Both the position numbers and the translations under genes were made by a program. From the NCBI GenBank assembly GCA_023014485.1, contig JAJOZX010000091.1, positions 249,001 through 313,000 on the forward strand: 64,000 nt of DNA, in the 5' to 3' direction. Shown here in pieces: positions 22,246-33,567 of this stretch; position 1 is the first letter of the stretch, and every line of letters begins with the position of its first letter. Source of the stretch: Bathynomus jamesi (lineage: Eukaryota; Arthropoda; Malacostraca; Isopoda; Cirolanidae). A model generated the notes under the pieces. That model was given only the letters and a program-made list of their open reading frames with translations. It had not been told where the DNA came from and ran no database searches.

Positions 22246-22539
22246 TTGTAATTATGCGAATCAGCTTACTGTGTTTATCTGTTATTATACCGAATAAAAT
22301 GCCATTATGTATTTCATGTGTTTACTTTTGTATGAGTTGAGACAATTTCAATGCGATTTGTAAGTAGGCTCCGCCTGAACATTAAATTTTTTGCATTTTT
22401 ACGTGTTTCAATGGGGTACCAATTATCTCATAAATTAGAGCCAATCTAGCAAAACCGATGTCATATTCGGAATCAGCACCACAAAGTTACCCCAAAATCA
22501 CTCTAATATGATTGGCAATAAAATGAGTGTTGACCAGTG

Positions 22540-23578
22540 TTATAGAAACTGATAAAAGTTTTTCTACATTTGGGTATCCAGTAACAAGTATTGCAAGGCG
22601 GTCTTCTTGTTCTGAACATGATTTAGTAAGCAGCTTGCTATCCCAATGTACTAGGCAGTGATCAGGAGGAGTAAAATCCTTGATGCAAGTTTCATATTTT
22701 CGTTTTCTTGTCTTTCGAGCGGCTCTTGCAGATGTGGTCCTGGAGAGAGACAGTTTTTCAATATCCTTGCCACACCTAATGGCTACTGCAGCAGCAAAAA
22801 CAGTCCGTTGTCCAATAGAGAGATTAAGTCTGTCTGCAGTGGAGGAAACCAATGGCGAGGCAAGAATATTTTTGGGGCTGGAAGCATTTGAAGGTCCTGC
22901 TGTAGGTTCTGTCGGAAACTCTTCATAGCTGTCTGTCTCAGAACTGGTCGTGCTAGAAAGAAGGGTCTCTGATGTTCTGGCTGTAGCACTCACTTGCTTC
23001 ACTGATTTATGTTTCTCTTTGCGTTTCTTCTCTTTCTCTAATCTAATGTACTTGCGCTGTACTTTTGATGCATAATCTGCATCTAGCAAACCTAAACATG
23101 TTTCTCGTTTTGTTCTTTGATCTTCTAAGAATGAAATATCATATGCTTTCTGAGGCTCAGTTCTCATGCGGTCTTTTTGGATTAATTCAACGGCATTTTG
23201 AGAAGAGATGTCAAAAAGGGAATCCATAATTTTCATGAAATTAGAGAGTTCATTTTCAAAGCTTGCTCTTTTTTTGTGCTTGATTAAATTATTATGCATT
23301 TCTTCTAGATTTAACAGCATCTTCCTGCCTTTAGGGTTTTTACTAATATCTATAGTAGGAATGCATGCTTTTTGCCATATTATTAGTAGCTTCTGTAGAA
23401 CTTCATTAACAGTAGAATCTTTTGTAACTTTTGGACCCTTATACTGCATTCTCCGTAAATAAATAAAATGGTTTAGAACATCTTTATTGGATGGTAAAAC
23501 AATTTTAGATGAACTCATAATATCAGCCTGCAAGCGACCAAGAATAAAGTCATGCTGTTTTGTAGCTGTTTGACTCAT
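22540..23578 (-). pseudogene. transposase-like protein, N-terminal part
   Basis: Starts at an ATG (23,578) and reads without a stop to the insertion at 22,540, about 346 codons. A Lys/Glu-rich helical stretch ('RLEKEKKRKEKH') precedes a Ser/Thr-rich linker with many acidic residues, then a basic patch 'RAARKTRKRKY'. No zinc finger or BED motif is evident. The last codons before the insertion read '...VEKLLSVSI'. It is the first half of the protein continued at 21,185. Confidence 0.5.
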
Positions 23579-24067
23579 TTTTTATTTATTTTTCAAATAA
23601 AGCAGTCTGAAAAGAAACAATAAGAGTAAAAACAATGCTTGTTTATTAAAATTCAATGTAAAAAAGGATTTTTAAATTTGGATTATACTCACAATATACT
23701 CATAAATAATGTAACTTAAGCACCTTATTTTATATTAATACAATAAGGTGCTCTTGGACAAAAGAAAATGAAAATTTTCAAAATTACGTAAATTTCTATC
23801 TTAATGAACTTTTCTAATAGAACGTTTGATTCTAAATCATTTTTATTCTATGACATTTTTCGATAAAGTTGATAGTTTTTTAGATATATGGGGTTTTTAG
23901 GAAAAGGGGATGGGCAAAATTTCAAGGGGGGTGGGGGGATTCAAAATTTGTTGGATTAGAAAATGTTTGTTAAATTCGTGTTTAGGACATCATTTGGCAC
24001 AACATTAGACTCCTGGACCTTGACTTTTTGAAAATGACCCAAAAATGGTACACCCTACTTGAGACAC

Positions 24068-25195
24068 CTAGGCCTCCGGAATTAATAAATTTTGAGTACA
24101 CCACTCATACTGAGGATCGAACAGAACCAGGGAGTTCGATCATATTTACTATACGAGTTAAATAAAACTTAATGTACATAGCAAATCGATCTAGTCATTT
24201 AAACCTTTAAAAGGTGGTTTGCTATTTGTGTAATACGTCTGGGAAGAGATACGAATCTAAAGCCGAGAAGACCGCCGAGCCTTCATGACAACAAAATCGT
24301 AGTGTAAGTAAAAAAACACACCCAGATGAAAACACACTCATAATAATATTATTATTCGTAATACAATATGCGTGTACAAAAGTATTTTTTATAAATTAAA
24401 GGTATTGATACTGTAGGTTTCTGAGAGCAACGTCAAAAAGATCTTCGTCTGGGGGTAGCTTTTTTCCATCAGTTTTTAATTGCAATTACGTTAGCCTTCT
24501 GTGTAAAGATATTATAAATATTCTCAAATCAGATAATAATGTCTATAGCTCAAACCATCGTATGAATATCTCATTTGAGAGAGGTCGTCATAATTTACAT
24601 AATTCACTTCCATATAATCTTGCAATATTGCACTTGTGTACAAGCATTCGCATGAAATATTACTTCACCTATATCATACACTGAAAAATTGGAGTAGCTT
24701 CCCCGTTGTAGTAATAATATAATATTAGGAGTTGTTCAGCTACTTCCTCCTCAGTGGCAGAGGTCATGTGACGGTGAAACCTACAGTTTTACGTTACATT
24801 TGAACCACGAAACGCTACATCATCTAAGCGTTGATCGAACTGGAACCGATATTGCGACATCGTCACGGCGTAGACCGCTTACCTGTTGAAAGAATTTGTA
24901 AGTACCTTCGAATAATTTTAAAAAGTTTGTTCGTAATCGTATATCCGTTAATCATTTGCTGATTGATGACTAATCCCAAAAACTGATGGCTCACCAGTTT
25001 TGAGAATTAATTATTCTGAGGGTCATGTAATGTAGTGTTTTTATATCTTTTTCCTTAAGTTTTATAAAAAGTGTTCCCAGAGAAGGAGGAGAGATTTTAA
25101 ACGTTGAGTCCTAAAATATATATTCCTAACTTGATACATTTTCACATTTTCAATTCTGATCTTAACAGAGATTTCTCACTTTCACTTTAAGGGTT
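24068..25195. other. no gene seen
   Basis: Mostly unassigned sequence. About 24,750-24,900 weakly resembles the composite SINE family (a tRNA-like 'gttgatcgaactggaacc'). Confidence 0.4.
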
Positions 25196-25199
25196 AATA

Positions 25200-25790
25200 A
25201 AGGGTGATCCAGAGAAATGGGACCCAAAAGAAACCCCTGTAACTCTTAAAGTATAAGTCCTTTTATAAAATCATACGCGTCATTCGAAAGAGGATAGTTA
25301 CAAGTTTGTACAGGATTGTATAGGTTTTGAAAATACAAGACAAGATAAGATACAAAACAAAATAAAAGTGTTAGTTAAAACTAACCCTTCAAGATGACTG
25401 CGTGACTGTGGAACAGCTGCGTTTCATAACTGAGCAATATTATGAGCATGGAAGAAGTGTAGTTTCAGCTCAAAGATCTTTCAAGACAAATTTTCAGATG
25501 TCAAAATCACCTTCTAAGAGCTGAAACTACACTTCTTCCATGCTCATAATATTGCTCAGTTATGAAACGCAGCTGTTCCACAGTCCATGCAGTCATCTTG
25601 AAGGGTTAGTTTTAACTAACACTTTTATTTTGTTTTGTATCTTATGTTGTCTTGTATTGTCAAAACCTATACAATCCTATACAAACTTGTAACTATCCTC
25701 TTTCGAATGATGCGTATGATTTTATAAAAGGACTTATACTTTAAGAGTTACAGGGGTTTCTTTTGGGTCCCATTTCTCTGGATCACCCTT
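25200..25790. mobile_element. ~590-bp palindromic Tc1/IS630-type element
   Basis: Two arms of about 275 bp (25,200-25,475 and 25,515-25,790) are almost exact inverted copies around a loop of about 40 bp. The ends read agggtgatccagagaaatgg, similar to other CAGGGTG-type elements here. The arm includes a short piece resembling the first helix of IS630-type transposases ('TEQYYEHGRSVVSAQRSF'-like, with breaks). A transcript would form a very stable hairpin. Confidence 0.8.
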
Positions 25791-26468
25791 ATTTAGGTTA
25801 GGTTGCGTTAAATTAGCTTGGTTTCTTTTTACTTTAGGTCATTTTTAAGCCGGAAAGATTTTAATAGGCTGCAGTTCTCATTTGGAACATTCTTATTTCT
25901 AGACTGGGAATGACAATGGAAATGTTGCAAAATGGGAATCAACTCATTACTTCCAACTTTTCAACATCCCCATATATATATATATATATATATATGTATA
26001 GCTCCGAAAGAGCTGGAAAATAAGCTTACTGCTTAAGAGCAGAAGTCAATCTCTTAAGCTGACAATCCTATATTACTTTGTCATCAGATTTCAGATGCTC
26101 TTGTCTGATTCAAACAATCCTCAGACATCGGTTAAGATTACTACACTCTATTTAACACTTAACAGAGAGAAATTAATATTTTTTCTATTGCATTATTTCT
26201 TGTTAATTAAAATATTTGCTTTGTCTACTAATTATTATCATCATGTTATGATAACATATTCTTCCCCTTTGTCGGTTCATACAGATGTATACAGATAGTT
26301 TATACAGATGACTAGAAGTAAAGCTCTTTCGGATTTACTTTCCATTTTATCCTGAAATTTAGACCCAAGTAGTTATTCCACATTATTTCATTATAGATTT
26401 ATATAAATAAATAACATTTAACGATATGACATCCCGAAAAATGGATAATCAGTTTGAAAAAAAATTAA

Positions 26469-26556
26469 CCCTAAAAGGACGACTGCTACATATTGGTAAC
26501 CTTTCAAATACACGCATTCATAACTTAACCCTACAAACAATTCTGGCGTTAAAGGG
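26469..26556. mobile_element. short piggyBac-like MITE
   Basis: TTAA (26,465-26,468 and 26,557-26,560) flanks an 88-bp segment with ends CCCTAAAAGG and GGCGTTAAAGGG. Related to 27,225-27,309. Confidence 0.55.
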
Positions 26557-26799
26557 TTAAGTTGGTCGTTATTTTCATTAATATAAAGACAATAATTTTT
26601 TTTTTTATGAAGGTAACGATTAAAATTTCATCATGGCCATTTTCTTTTAATTACAAACGAATTTTTTTAATCAAAATATTTTTTTTTTCGAAAAATTTTC
26701 AATGTGGAATTTATTTTTTATTTTTTTTACAAACAATCAAGAATGTGTCTGCTAAAACTAACGCAATCTCTCTAATAATAATAATAATAATAATTTATT

Positions 26800-27180
26800 A
26801 ACATTTGTACTGTACTTTACAGAAATGGAGTACAATTTATATTGTATTTATTATAAATTTCTCCCAATATACATTAATGATATTTTTGGTAAATATTCGT
26901 TTTAGCACATGAACTGGACTTTGGCATGAAAATTGGTTTTTGCGGTGTATTTCACTGTGTTTTGTGCGAATCTGACGTTGAAAATGCATCTACGCATGCT
27001 ATGTATGTATTTATTTTAATCAATCCAAAAATTGATTATATATCCGTTAATATCAATTTGCACAAGAAATACCAAAGAAAATAGATTAAGATTTAAATTC
27101 TACATAAGAAAAACCTATTGTCATCCCAAAGTCCAGGTCATCCCTAGTTAACGGTACATGATCTTGAGAGAAAACGAACT
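26800..27180. other. no gene seen
   Basis: AT-rich, with a short (AAT)n near 26,778-26,795. Nothing else supported. Confidence 0.4.
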
Positions 27181-27224
27181 GAATATTTGGTTTAAGAATA
27201 TATATATACTTAGTTATCCATTAA

Positions 27225-27309
27225 CCCTTTAACGCCGAACGTTTTTGTACGGTTAAGTCTAAATGCGTGTATTTGAAACTGCGTATTCGACCCAGTCGGC
27301 GTTAGAGGG
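27225..27309. mobile_element. short piggyBac-like MITE
   Basis: An 85-bp segment between two TTAA sites (27,221-27,224 and 27,310-27,313), with ends CCCTTTAACGCCGA and TCGGCGTTAGAGGG. Confidence 0.7.
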
Positions 27310-27699
27310 TTAAGTTCTGTACAGCACTATTTTTCACATTTTCACAGATGAATATATACGCGTACATATATCAAAGGCGAATCGAGGGGAGGGGGGGAGG
27401 TCGGCAACGTCTGAACCCCCCTCACTTTCTTGTAAGTGCCTTTTTTTCAAGTGCAAGTGCCTTCTTTGAATGATGTATATGCCTCTGAAAACAAATTTTG
27501 TTTTTGTAAATAAATCATAGTTATTTTATTTTATTCAAATTTTATTTTGAGTCTTTATCCGTAACATTGTACTTCCAAATTTGTAGTTTTAATGGTTTTC
27601 ATAGGTGCCCTTAGTACTGGCGCAGCCATATCATTATTTTTACCTTTATCTTATTCCGATAGTTCTTTTAAATGGCAAGACACTTGTACTGTAATTGTT

Positions 27700-27955
27700 T
27701 GAAAATTTGGTACTTTTCCGTTATACCCCCACAATTTCTTCTTTCCCGGTTAGGTGAACTGTACGTCTTTCACAATTGGTTAGGTTAAGTCGTGATATTT
27801 TCGTTAAAACTAACGAATAATTTAACGAAATACAAACGAATATTTTAACGAAAATAATCACGACTTAACCTAACCAATTGTCAAGGGCGTACAGTTGACT
27901 TAACCAGGAAAGAAGGAATTGTGGGGAGTATAACGGAAAAGTACAAAAAATTTTC
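27700..27955. mobile_element. foldback element with ~110-bp arms
   Basis: Left arm 'tacttttccgttatac...' to 'gatattttcgtta'; the right arm is its reverse complement, ending 'gtataacggaaaagta'. The arms contain 'cgacttaacctaacc' and 'aagggcgtacagttga', shared with the element at 3,636-3,829. Non-coding. Confidence 0.75.
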
Positions 27956-28219
27956 TGTGATAACTGTTGTACCCAAATTCGATTTTTATTTTGTATCATA
28001 TTTGAACGAGACTGATCTAATAAAACAATACAATTGATTTTACACGCGCTCATTGGTGGTCTGTTTTCAGAAAAAAATTTAGTACTGTGGCTTTTTATTT
28101 TAGGGGGTGCCCTTTTTTCTTTGGACCCCCCTTACTGAAATGCCTAGATTCGCCCTTGTATATACTGTTATTATCTATTTTTGGGATTGCAAGAAATTGA
28201 GTGATTTATTAATAATATA

Positions 28220-28889
28220 CGAGGTGCGGTCAGAAAATAAGTTTACACGGTGTATAATTTCGTAACTGAAGGACCTACATTAATTATGTTTGTATCAGGT
28301 GAATTGTTGGCAACACTGCACGTCGATTCGGCTGCCACCTACTACTGTACATTGGTTATATGAATCAGTTGAACATGGCGGCTCGACTGGAACAGTGCCC
28401 TGTCATTTCTGCAGCGATATTCCACGAGTCTGTCAGTGGTCAAGAATTTCTCGAGCACATTATCACTGGAGACGAGACATGGGCTCATCACCGTACTCCG
28501 GAAACAAAACGTGCCAGCATGAAATGATTGTGAGGTCCGCTGACAAAGTGATGGTTACCTTGTTTTGAGACCACAAAGGCGTTTTGCTCGCAGACTTCAT
28601 GCAAAAAGGCACAACAATCAATGCAGCTGCATATTGTTCAACACTGGAACGTTTACGATCAGTCATTAAACGTAAACGTCCTGGCCTACTCCGTAGGGCA
28701 TGGCACTGTTCCAGTCGAGCCGCCATATTCAACTGACTCGTATAACCAATGTACGGTAGATGGCAGCCGAATCGACGTGCAGTGTTGCCAACGATGATTA
28801 ACGAACTCACCTGATACAAACATAATTAATGTAGGTCCTTTAGGTACGAAATTATACGCCGTGTAAACTTATTTTCTGACCGCACCTCG
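28220..28889 (+). mobile_element. mariner element with ~190-bp inverted ends, internally deleted
   Basis: Starts CGAGGTGCGGTCAGAAAATA and ends with its reverse complement, flanked by TA (28,218-28,219 and 28,890-28,891). The inverted arms extend about 190 bp and include the segment 'cggctcgactggaacagtgcc'. Between them is a piece of mariner transposase: 'FLEHIITGDETWAHH' (first catalytic Asp in GDE), then after a stop a block matching 'KGTTINAAAY' and 'LERLRSVIKRK'. The HTH and third Asp are lost. Confidence 0.85.
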
Positions 28890-28894
28890 TACTT

Positions 28895-30050
28895 TATATA
28901 AAGTCTGACATAAATGAAAAACATAAGTTAAGGTTTGAAAGGTATGATCTAAATTCCAAGTAGGCCTCAATTAAATCTAGACAGAATACGTGATTTCTTG
29001 CACTTAAACATCGGAACAGGTCTCAACATGATCGTACTGGAACGTGACTTCTTTTTTTTTAACCAATGGGGTGTGAGAGTATCAGTCACGTGATGCCAGA
29101 CCATGAGTTCATCCAGTCATTAATAGTCTTAGTGTTCAAATAGTGCTTTTGGAATATATTAAATAATTTAATACTGTCAAATAAGTCACATAAATTAGTT
29201 AAATAATATAAAACAGTTAAGAATTTGTAAAACTCGTAATATACTGTATTTAAAGTTGTAAGTTCCAGGATCAAACCGGGAAAAAGACGAAGGAATATAA
29301 TTTCCAATACGAGATGAAAACCCGAATTCTCAAGGATGGAGGGAGAAAGAGAGCGCACAAGAAGACCGGAAGATAATCGACAACAATCCACCAGAGAGAG
29401 AGAGCTGTGGCAGTCGAGTCAATGAACAGTGATTAGTTAAGAGAGAGAGAGGTGGACGAGACGAAGGAAGTCACGTTAAAGGCAGTAAAAGGGAAAATCT
29501 TCGAGGAGACAACAAATTTTGATCTAAGCCAATTCATATATTGTTTTATAGTCGTTGTTGTTTTTATCTCGTTTCATACTTAAGTTAAGTATAAAAGTGA
29601 CTTAATATATAATATATTTTTAACAATGTGTTTTATACCCGATTGTGACTTATAGGAGGGTCAAGTAATGACCACAAGTTTATCAATAGCATTTTGTAAA
29701 CGAATGTGTTGGGACTAGCAACGCCGTCATCAAGGAGCTAATTTGCAGTGTAGGCCTAAGTGTATCGTTTCAGTAACTGTGGTAAAATCTTGTTAAGAAG
29801 TCTGAATCAGCGCGGTGTGTAAAAAGTAGGCCCAACGCCGAAACAGGGCCATGTTAATCCCATAAACTCAAGGCCTACTCTCGTATGAGGTAGGCTTGCC
29901 TTAGGTGACTCATTGACCCCGAGACGATAAGACTCTTCCACGTATGCTGATAGGCTAATCTAACTCGACTAAGAATCAGCTGGCTACCGCTACCAATTCT
30001 GTAACCATAATAAACCGAGTAAAGTCATTATTATTTCACATATTTACGAA
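28895..30050. other. no gene supported
   Basis: Includes short (GA)n runs (29,393-29,402, 29,441-29,450). No domain-bearing frame. It could contain a solo LTR, but I cannot define ends. Confidence 0.35.
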
Positions 30051-30238
30051 TGTATCAGGTCATCCCATAAGTAATGTCGTTTTTTAAGATAGATTAAGTT
30101 TAAACTAGTCCTACTCGGTTTAAGCATAAATTTTCCGAAGGTTATATCTAAGAGGAGATCTATCGTGTTTCGCTACATACTTTACAGACCTTGACCAGTG
30201 AAGACGTGTGTTTTGCTTTATGTGAACCCCTCATAAAC

Positions 30239-30936
30239 ATGGCGGTATCAGAAGAGCATATCAGGCATATAATGCTTTACGAGTTCAAAAAAGGGAATAG
30301 TGCTACTGAAGCAACGCGAAACATTCAGGAAGTTTATGGCAACGATATTCTGCATGTGAGGAAATGTCAAAGATGGTTTCAAAAGTTTATGAATGGTGAC
30401 TGCTGTTTGACAGATGCAGCACCCTCTGGACGCCCTGCTAAGTTTGATGATGACCCGCTGTTAGCCGCACTTGAAGAAGACTGTTCAACAACTGTCGAAG
30501 AATTGTCCCAGAAACTCGATTCATCCCCGTCCACCATCCATCGAGATTTGCAACAACTCGGGAAAGTGCCTAAGTTAGGAAAATGGGTGCCACATGAATT
30601 GTCGGTCGACAATCTGAGGGTGCGGGTAAACATTAGCACAGCTCTTCATTCCCGTGAACTCCAAGATCCGTTTTTGCACCGTTTAGTGACTGGTGATGAA
30701 AAGTGGATACTGTACCAGAATGTTAAGCGCCGTCGCGTCGACAGTGGGTTTGTGCCGGAGAACCAGCGACACCACAGCCAAAACCAAATCTTCACCCTCG
30801 GAAGGTGTTGCTCAGTGTTTGGTGGGATATAGGTGGTGTAATACACTTTGAAACCTTACCACACAACCAAACAATCACCGCTCAAGTCTACTGTCAACAA
30901 CTGGATCGATTGAACACTGCACTAAAAGAAAAGATA
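30239..30936 (+). pseudogene. mariner transposase, N-terminal half
   Basis: From the ATG at 30,239: 'EEHIRHIMLYEFKKGNSATEA' is the first HTH, 'RWFQKFMNGD' and 'SGRPAKFDDD' the linker, 'LSQKLDSSPSTIHRDL' the second HTH, and 'VTGDEKWILY' holds the first catalytic Asp. After about codon 170 the frame shifts (near 30,735-30,800) and resumes as 'VLLSVWWDIGGVIHFE' and 'VYCQQLDRLNTALKEK'. The MULE then interrupts it. It is SETMAR-like in layout. Not functional because of the shift and the insertion. Confidence 0.85.
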
Positions 30937-31176
30937 CCTTCTTTGGGGTACTATGAAAATTCGGTCTCAGAAAATTCGGTCTTATAAAATAACTAAAAAA
31001 TATGTATAGTTTATTAATATAGTTTGGTATAGTTTATTAATGAACTACAAATATGTACTACAAATTTATAAGATTTATTTAGTAACGAAATTAACTTAAA
31101 ATATGTACTAAAAATTGCTAAGGTTTATTAAGTATTAGGACGAATTAAAAATTTGGTCTTAAACGCAGAAGATGGG

Positions 31177-31447
31177 CTAAAAAGAATGTAAACTATGAGC
31201 TAGAGATTTTAAGAAGGCAATTTTATCATTACCATCGTAGTTTTGTACAAGCCCTTCGATACGTGAATCCAGTGTTTTATATTTCTTCTTTTCGCTCGTT
31301 CCATCTCCCCGTTGCAAATGTAAAATCCTCGTCTGAATTAGCGCTTCTTCTTCTTTTTGAATGGCATCAGTAACCTTCCAGATATTTGGTTTTTTGCTCG
31401 TAATGGATGATTTTAATGCCGAGTGAAATCCTTCTACGGGATTATTA
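31177..31447 (-). pseudogene. MULE transposase, C-terminal block
   Basis: Resumes after the insertion with 'NNPVEGFHSALKSS' (the conserved Glu of 'N..EG.H'), then a helical tail ending at 31,177. It confirms that one MULE gene was split by the CMC-like element. Confidence 0.75.
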
Positions 31448-31901
31448 CACTGGTCAACACTCATTTTATTGCCAATCATATTAGAGTGATTTTGGGGTAA
31501 CTTTGTGGTGCTGATTCCGAATATGACATCGGTTTTGCTAGATTGGCTCTAATTTATGAGATAATTGGTACCCCATTGAAACACGTAAAAATGCAAAAAA
31601 TTTAATGTTCAGGCGGAGCCTACTTACAAATCGCATTGAAATTGTCTCAAATCATACAAAAGTAAACGCATGAAATACATAATGGCATTTTATTCGGTCT
31701 CACCATCTAGAATGTTCCGGTAGTTTCCCATATGCACGCGTTATGGTTACGTTTCCTATTAATTGAGGGTATTCATTATCTCAAGAACTAGAGCCAAATC
31801 GGAAAAACTACTTTCATTTTGGAATTCAGCAACCCCAAAATACCCTAAATTCGTACGAATTTCCTTGGCAACGAAAAAAAAATGTTTTTTGTTGACCTGT
31901 G
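31448..31901 (-). mobile_element. CMC-like MITE inside the MULE
   Basis: The 454-bp segment starts CACTGGTCAACA and ends TGTTGACCTGTG, flanked by TTA (31,445-31,447 and 31,902-31,904). On the minus strand it matches the two ends of 21,186-22,539 (about 180 bp from the left and about 230 bp from the right) at high identity, with the coding interior deleted. Confidence 0.88.
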
Positions 31902-31904
31902 TTA

Positions 31905-32341
31905 TTGGTTCGGGGCAATTTATTTATAACACGATTGCGAACATTCCAGAAACATATTGGGTACGAGGGTGCGTCCCGTCTACCACGCCTTCCTCCGACT
32001 GCACCAATATACGTTAATTCAAAGTAACTAATAAATTCAATCGGTATGGAATCATCATCGCGCGGATCCTCAAAAGCATTTATAATTTCTTCAACGGGTA
32101 AAAAGGCTAGAGCGCCAAACATTTTTATTTTAAGCGAAAAATCACTGTCAGTACTGTATTTAATTTTGAATCCAAGTTCACAAATTTTTTTGTAGACGCT
32201 TTGGCAAAAATTAAATAAACATCCAACAGTATCACAATTACTGAAATTACTAAGGCGGCTATTACGAAGGGCTCGTTCGAAATCTAGCATTACCTCCTTA
32301 GGCCTTAAAGTTGGCGCAAGTTCTCTTAATTTTTCAAACAT
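31905..32341 (-). pseudogene. MULE transposase, middle block
   Basis: 'PKEVMLDFERALRNS' carries the second catalytic Asp (DFE), followed by 'GCLFNFCQSVYKKI' and the region '...FWNVRNRVINKLPRTNN', where the coding sequence is cut by the CMC-like insertion at 31,902. In related transposases the 'PRTNN' block is followed directly by the 'EGFH' block, which appears on the far side of the insertion. Confidence 0.8.
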
Positions 32342-32610
32342 TTTGTCATATGTTCCGACTTGTCTGGTAATAAAATGAATGCGCGAGGAAGGGATTTTCC
32401 ATTAATGTACGCATGGACACAAAACAACTGGTACCATAAATTTGGCGATGTCTTAAATGTACCGTCCATCGCTATATAGGAGGAATGACTCGAGTCTCGA
32501 AGACCATCGTTCGTAGAAAATATTAAAATTCTCTTCTCGTCATTGCTACCACTATCAAAAAATTGTAAAAATAAGTTACCATTGTTCAAATATTTAAAAT
32601 TACGAGGCAC
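32326..32610 (-). pseudogene. MULE transposase, first catalytic block
   Basis: Contains 'YIAMDGTFKTSPNLWYQLF', where the Asp of DGTF is the first catalytic residue of MULE transposases, followed by 'VHAYINGKSLPRAFILL'. The adjoining stretch (32,341-31,905) continues in another frame. Confidence 0.8.
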
Positions 32611-32758
32611 CTCAAATCCGGTGCGATGAAGAGGTAGTGGTGGCGCTCCAAATGCTTTGTTCCGCCAATTTGTGATTGAACGGGAAACTGTTCATAACAT
32701 TCGTAACTCAGCCCGTGCATTTTCATCCATTGTACTTACTAAATCAGAAATAGCGCTT

Positions 32759-33052
32759 CTAGTACTTAAGGCTGCACCAATCCTTAATTTTAATTCTCAT
32801 TTCGGATATAGCTGATCGTGCTTCCACCTTCGTTGCATTTGCTGTATGATCGTGTTCATTTATATATGAGACAATTGTTGGTTCACCTTGTTCTATTTTC
32901 GTATGTACACGAGCTTTACACATTTTGCGATTTTCACACCGCCAAAATTTCGTCAAGTTATCAGCACTTAACATGTGAAAGTGATAAATGAAATTCATGT
33001 CATCGATCAGCTTTTCTTTGTTTCTTTCTGATTTTAAAAGTTTGGCAGCCAT
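32759..33052 (-). pseudogene. MULE transposase N-terminus: FLYWCH-type zinc finger
   Basis: From an ATG at 33,052 the frame reads 'NFIYHFHML...TKFWRCENRKMCKARVHT' and then 'IVSYINEHDHTA'. The order F.Y / W.C....C.AR..T / H.H is that of FLYWCH domains, which many animal MULEs carry for DNA binding. The frame ends at 32,759 before the catalytic domain, which follows in other frames. Confidence 0.7.
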
Positions 33053-33242
33053 TAAGGGTGAAAATATCTATAAATTGCGAGTTAACTGTTTACTTAATTG
33101 TGCACAGTACGATTTTAAGTTTTAGACTGATGTATACTGAACATAACGAGTAAACTTTTCTTTCTATTTTCAATCGTTGGGCGGTGGTTGGTTGGTGGCT
33201 GGTTTTAAACCAAGACCAAATTTTCTGGCCACCCTTCTTTGG

Positions 33243-33567
33243 TAATCGGAAAGGAATCGTGTTCCACCACGACAACGCACGTCCTCATACCGCTCGGATC
33301 ACTTCTGCAAAAATTGAGGAGCTTGGGTGGGAAAAACTTCCACATCCTCCATATTCTCCAGACCTTGCGCCTTGAGATTATCATCTCTTCAGGAGTCTGC
33401 GAAACTATCTTCACGAGAAACAGTATACTTCTTTAGATGACCTGCACACCAGTCTTTGTACGTTTTTTGCCTCAAAACCGCCTGGATTTTATAAACATGG
33501 CATTGAAAAGCTTGTCGGACGTTGGCAGAGTGTCATTGATTCCGATGGAGAATATATACTAGATTAA
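33243..33567 (+). pseudogene. mariner transposase, C-terminal half
   Basis: Continues the protein after the MULE: '[16 protein letters not shown]' contains the second catalytic Asp and 'PPYSPDLAP' the third, at DD34D spacing, followed by a C-terminal tail to the TAG/TAA region at about 33,567. A stop follows the DLAP block in the current frame, and the true continuation is in another frame. The 74-bp 3' region then leads to the right inverted end. Confidence 0.85.

Larger units (their letters stand above)
21186..22539 (+). mobile_element. CMC-like (CACTA/Chapaev-type) element, internally deleted
   Basis: The 1,354-bp element starts CACAGCTCAACA and ends TGTTGACCAGTG (inverted), flanked by TTA on both sides (21,183-21,185 and 22,540-22,542). 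CAC termini with a 3-bp TWA duplication point to the CACTA/Mirage/Chapaev group. It carries the N- and C-terminal ends of one protein with the middle missing. A 454-bp relative made of only the two ends lies at 31,448-31,901, also with TTA duplications. Confidence 0.7.
19185..24059 (-). mobile_element. 4.9-kb DNA transposon, superfamily not identified
   Basis: Inverted ends of about 300 bp (19,185-19,485 and about 23,760-24,059) start TAGGGTGTACCATTTTTGGG and include 'aagtcaaggtccaggagtct'. TGAGACAC stands directly before the left end (19,177-19,184) and at 24,060-24,067, an 8-bp duplication if two extra bases belong to the right end. The minus strand carries a two-part transposase-like gene (23,578-22,540 and 21,185-19,942) split by another element at 21,186-22,539. 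Without that insertion the element would be about 3.5 kb. Confidence 0.75.
30947..33232 (-). mobile_element. MULE (Mutator-like) element with FLYWCH domain
   Basis: The perfect 10-bp target duplication CCTTCTTTGG lies at 30,937-30,946 and 33,233-33,242, the size typical of MULEs. The ends are weak inverted repeats (ggtactatgaaaattcggtct against gtggccagaaaatttggtct). The minus strand encodes a FLYWCH zinc finger and a MULE transposase in several frames. It interrupts a mariner and is itself interrupted at 31,448-31,901. Confidence 0.85.

Noticed and set aside
22658..22989. Small frames opposite the N-terminal transposase-like half
   Set aside because: Shadows of the minus-strand gene.
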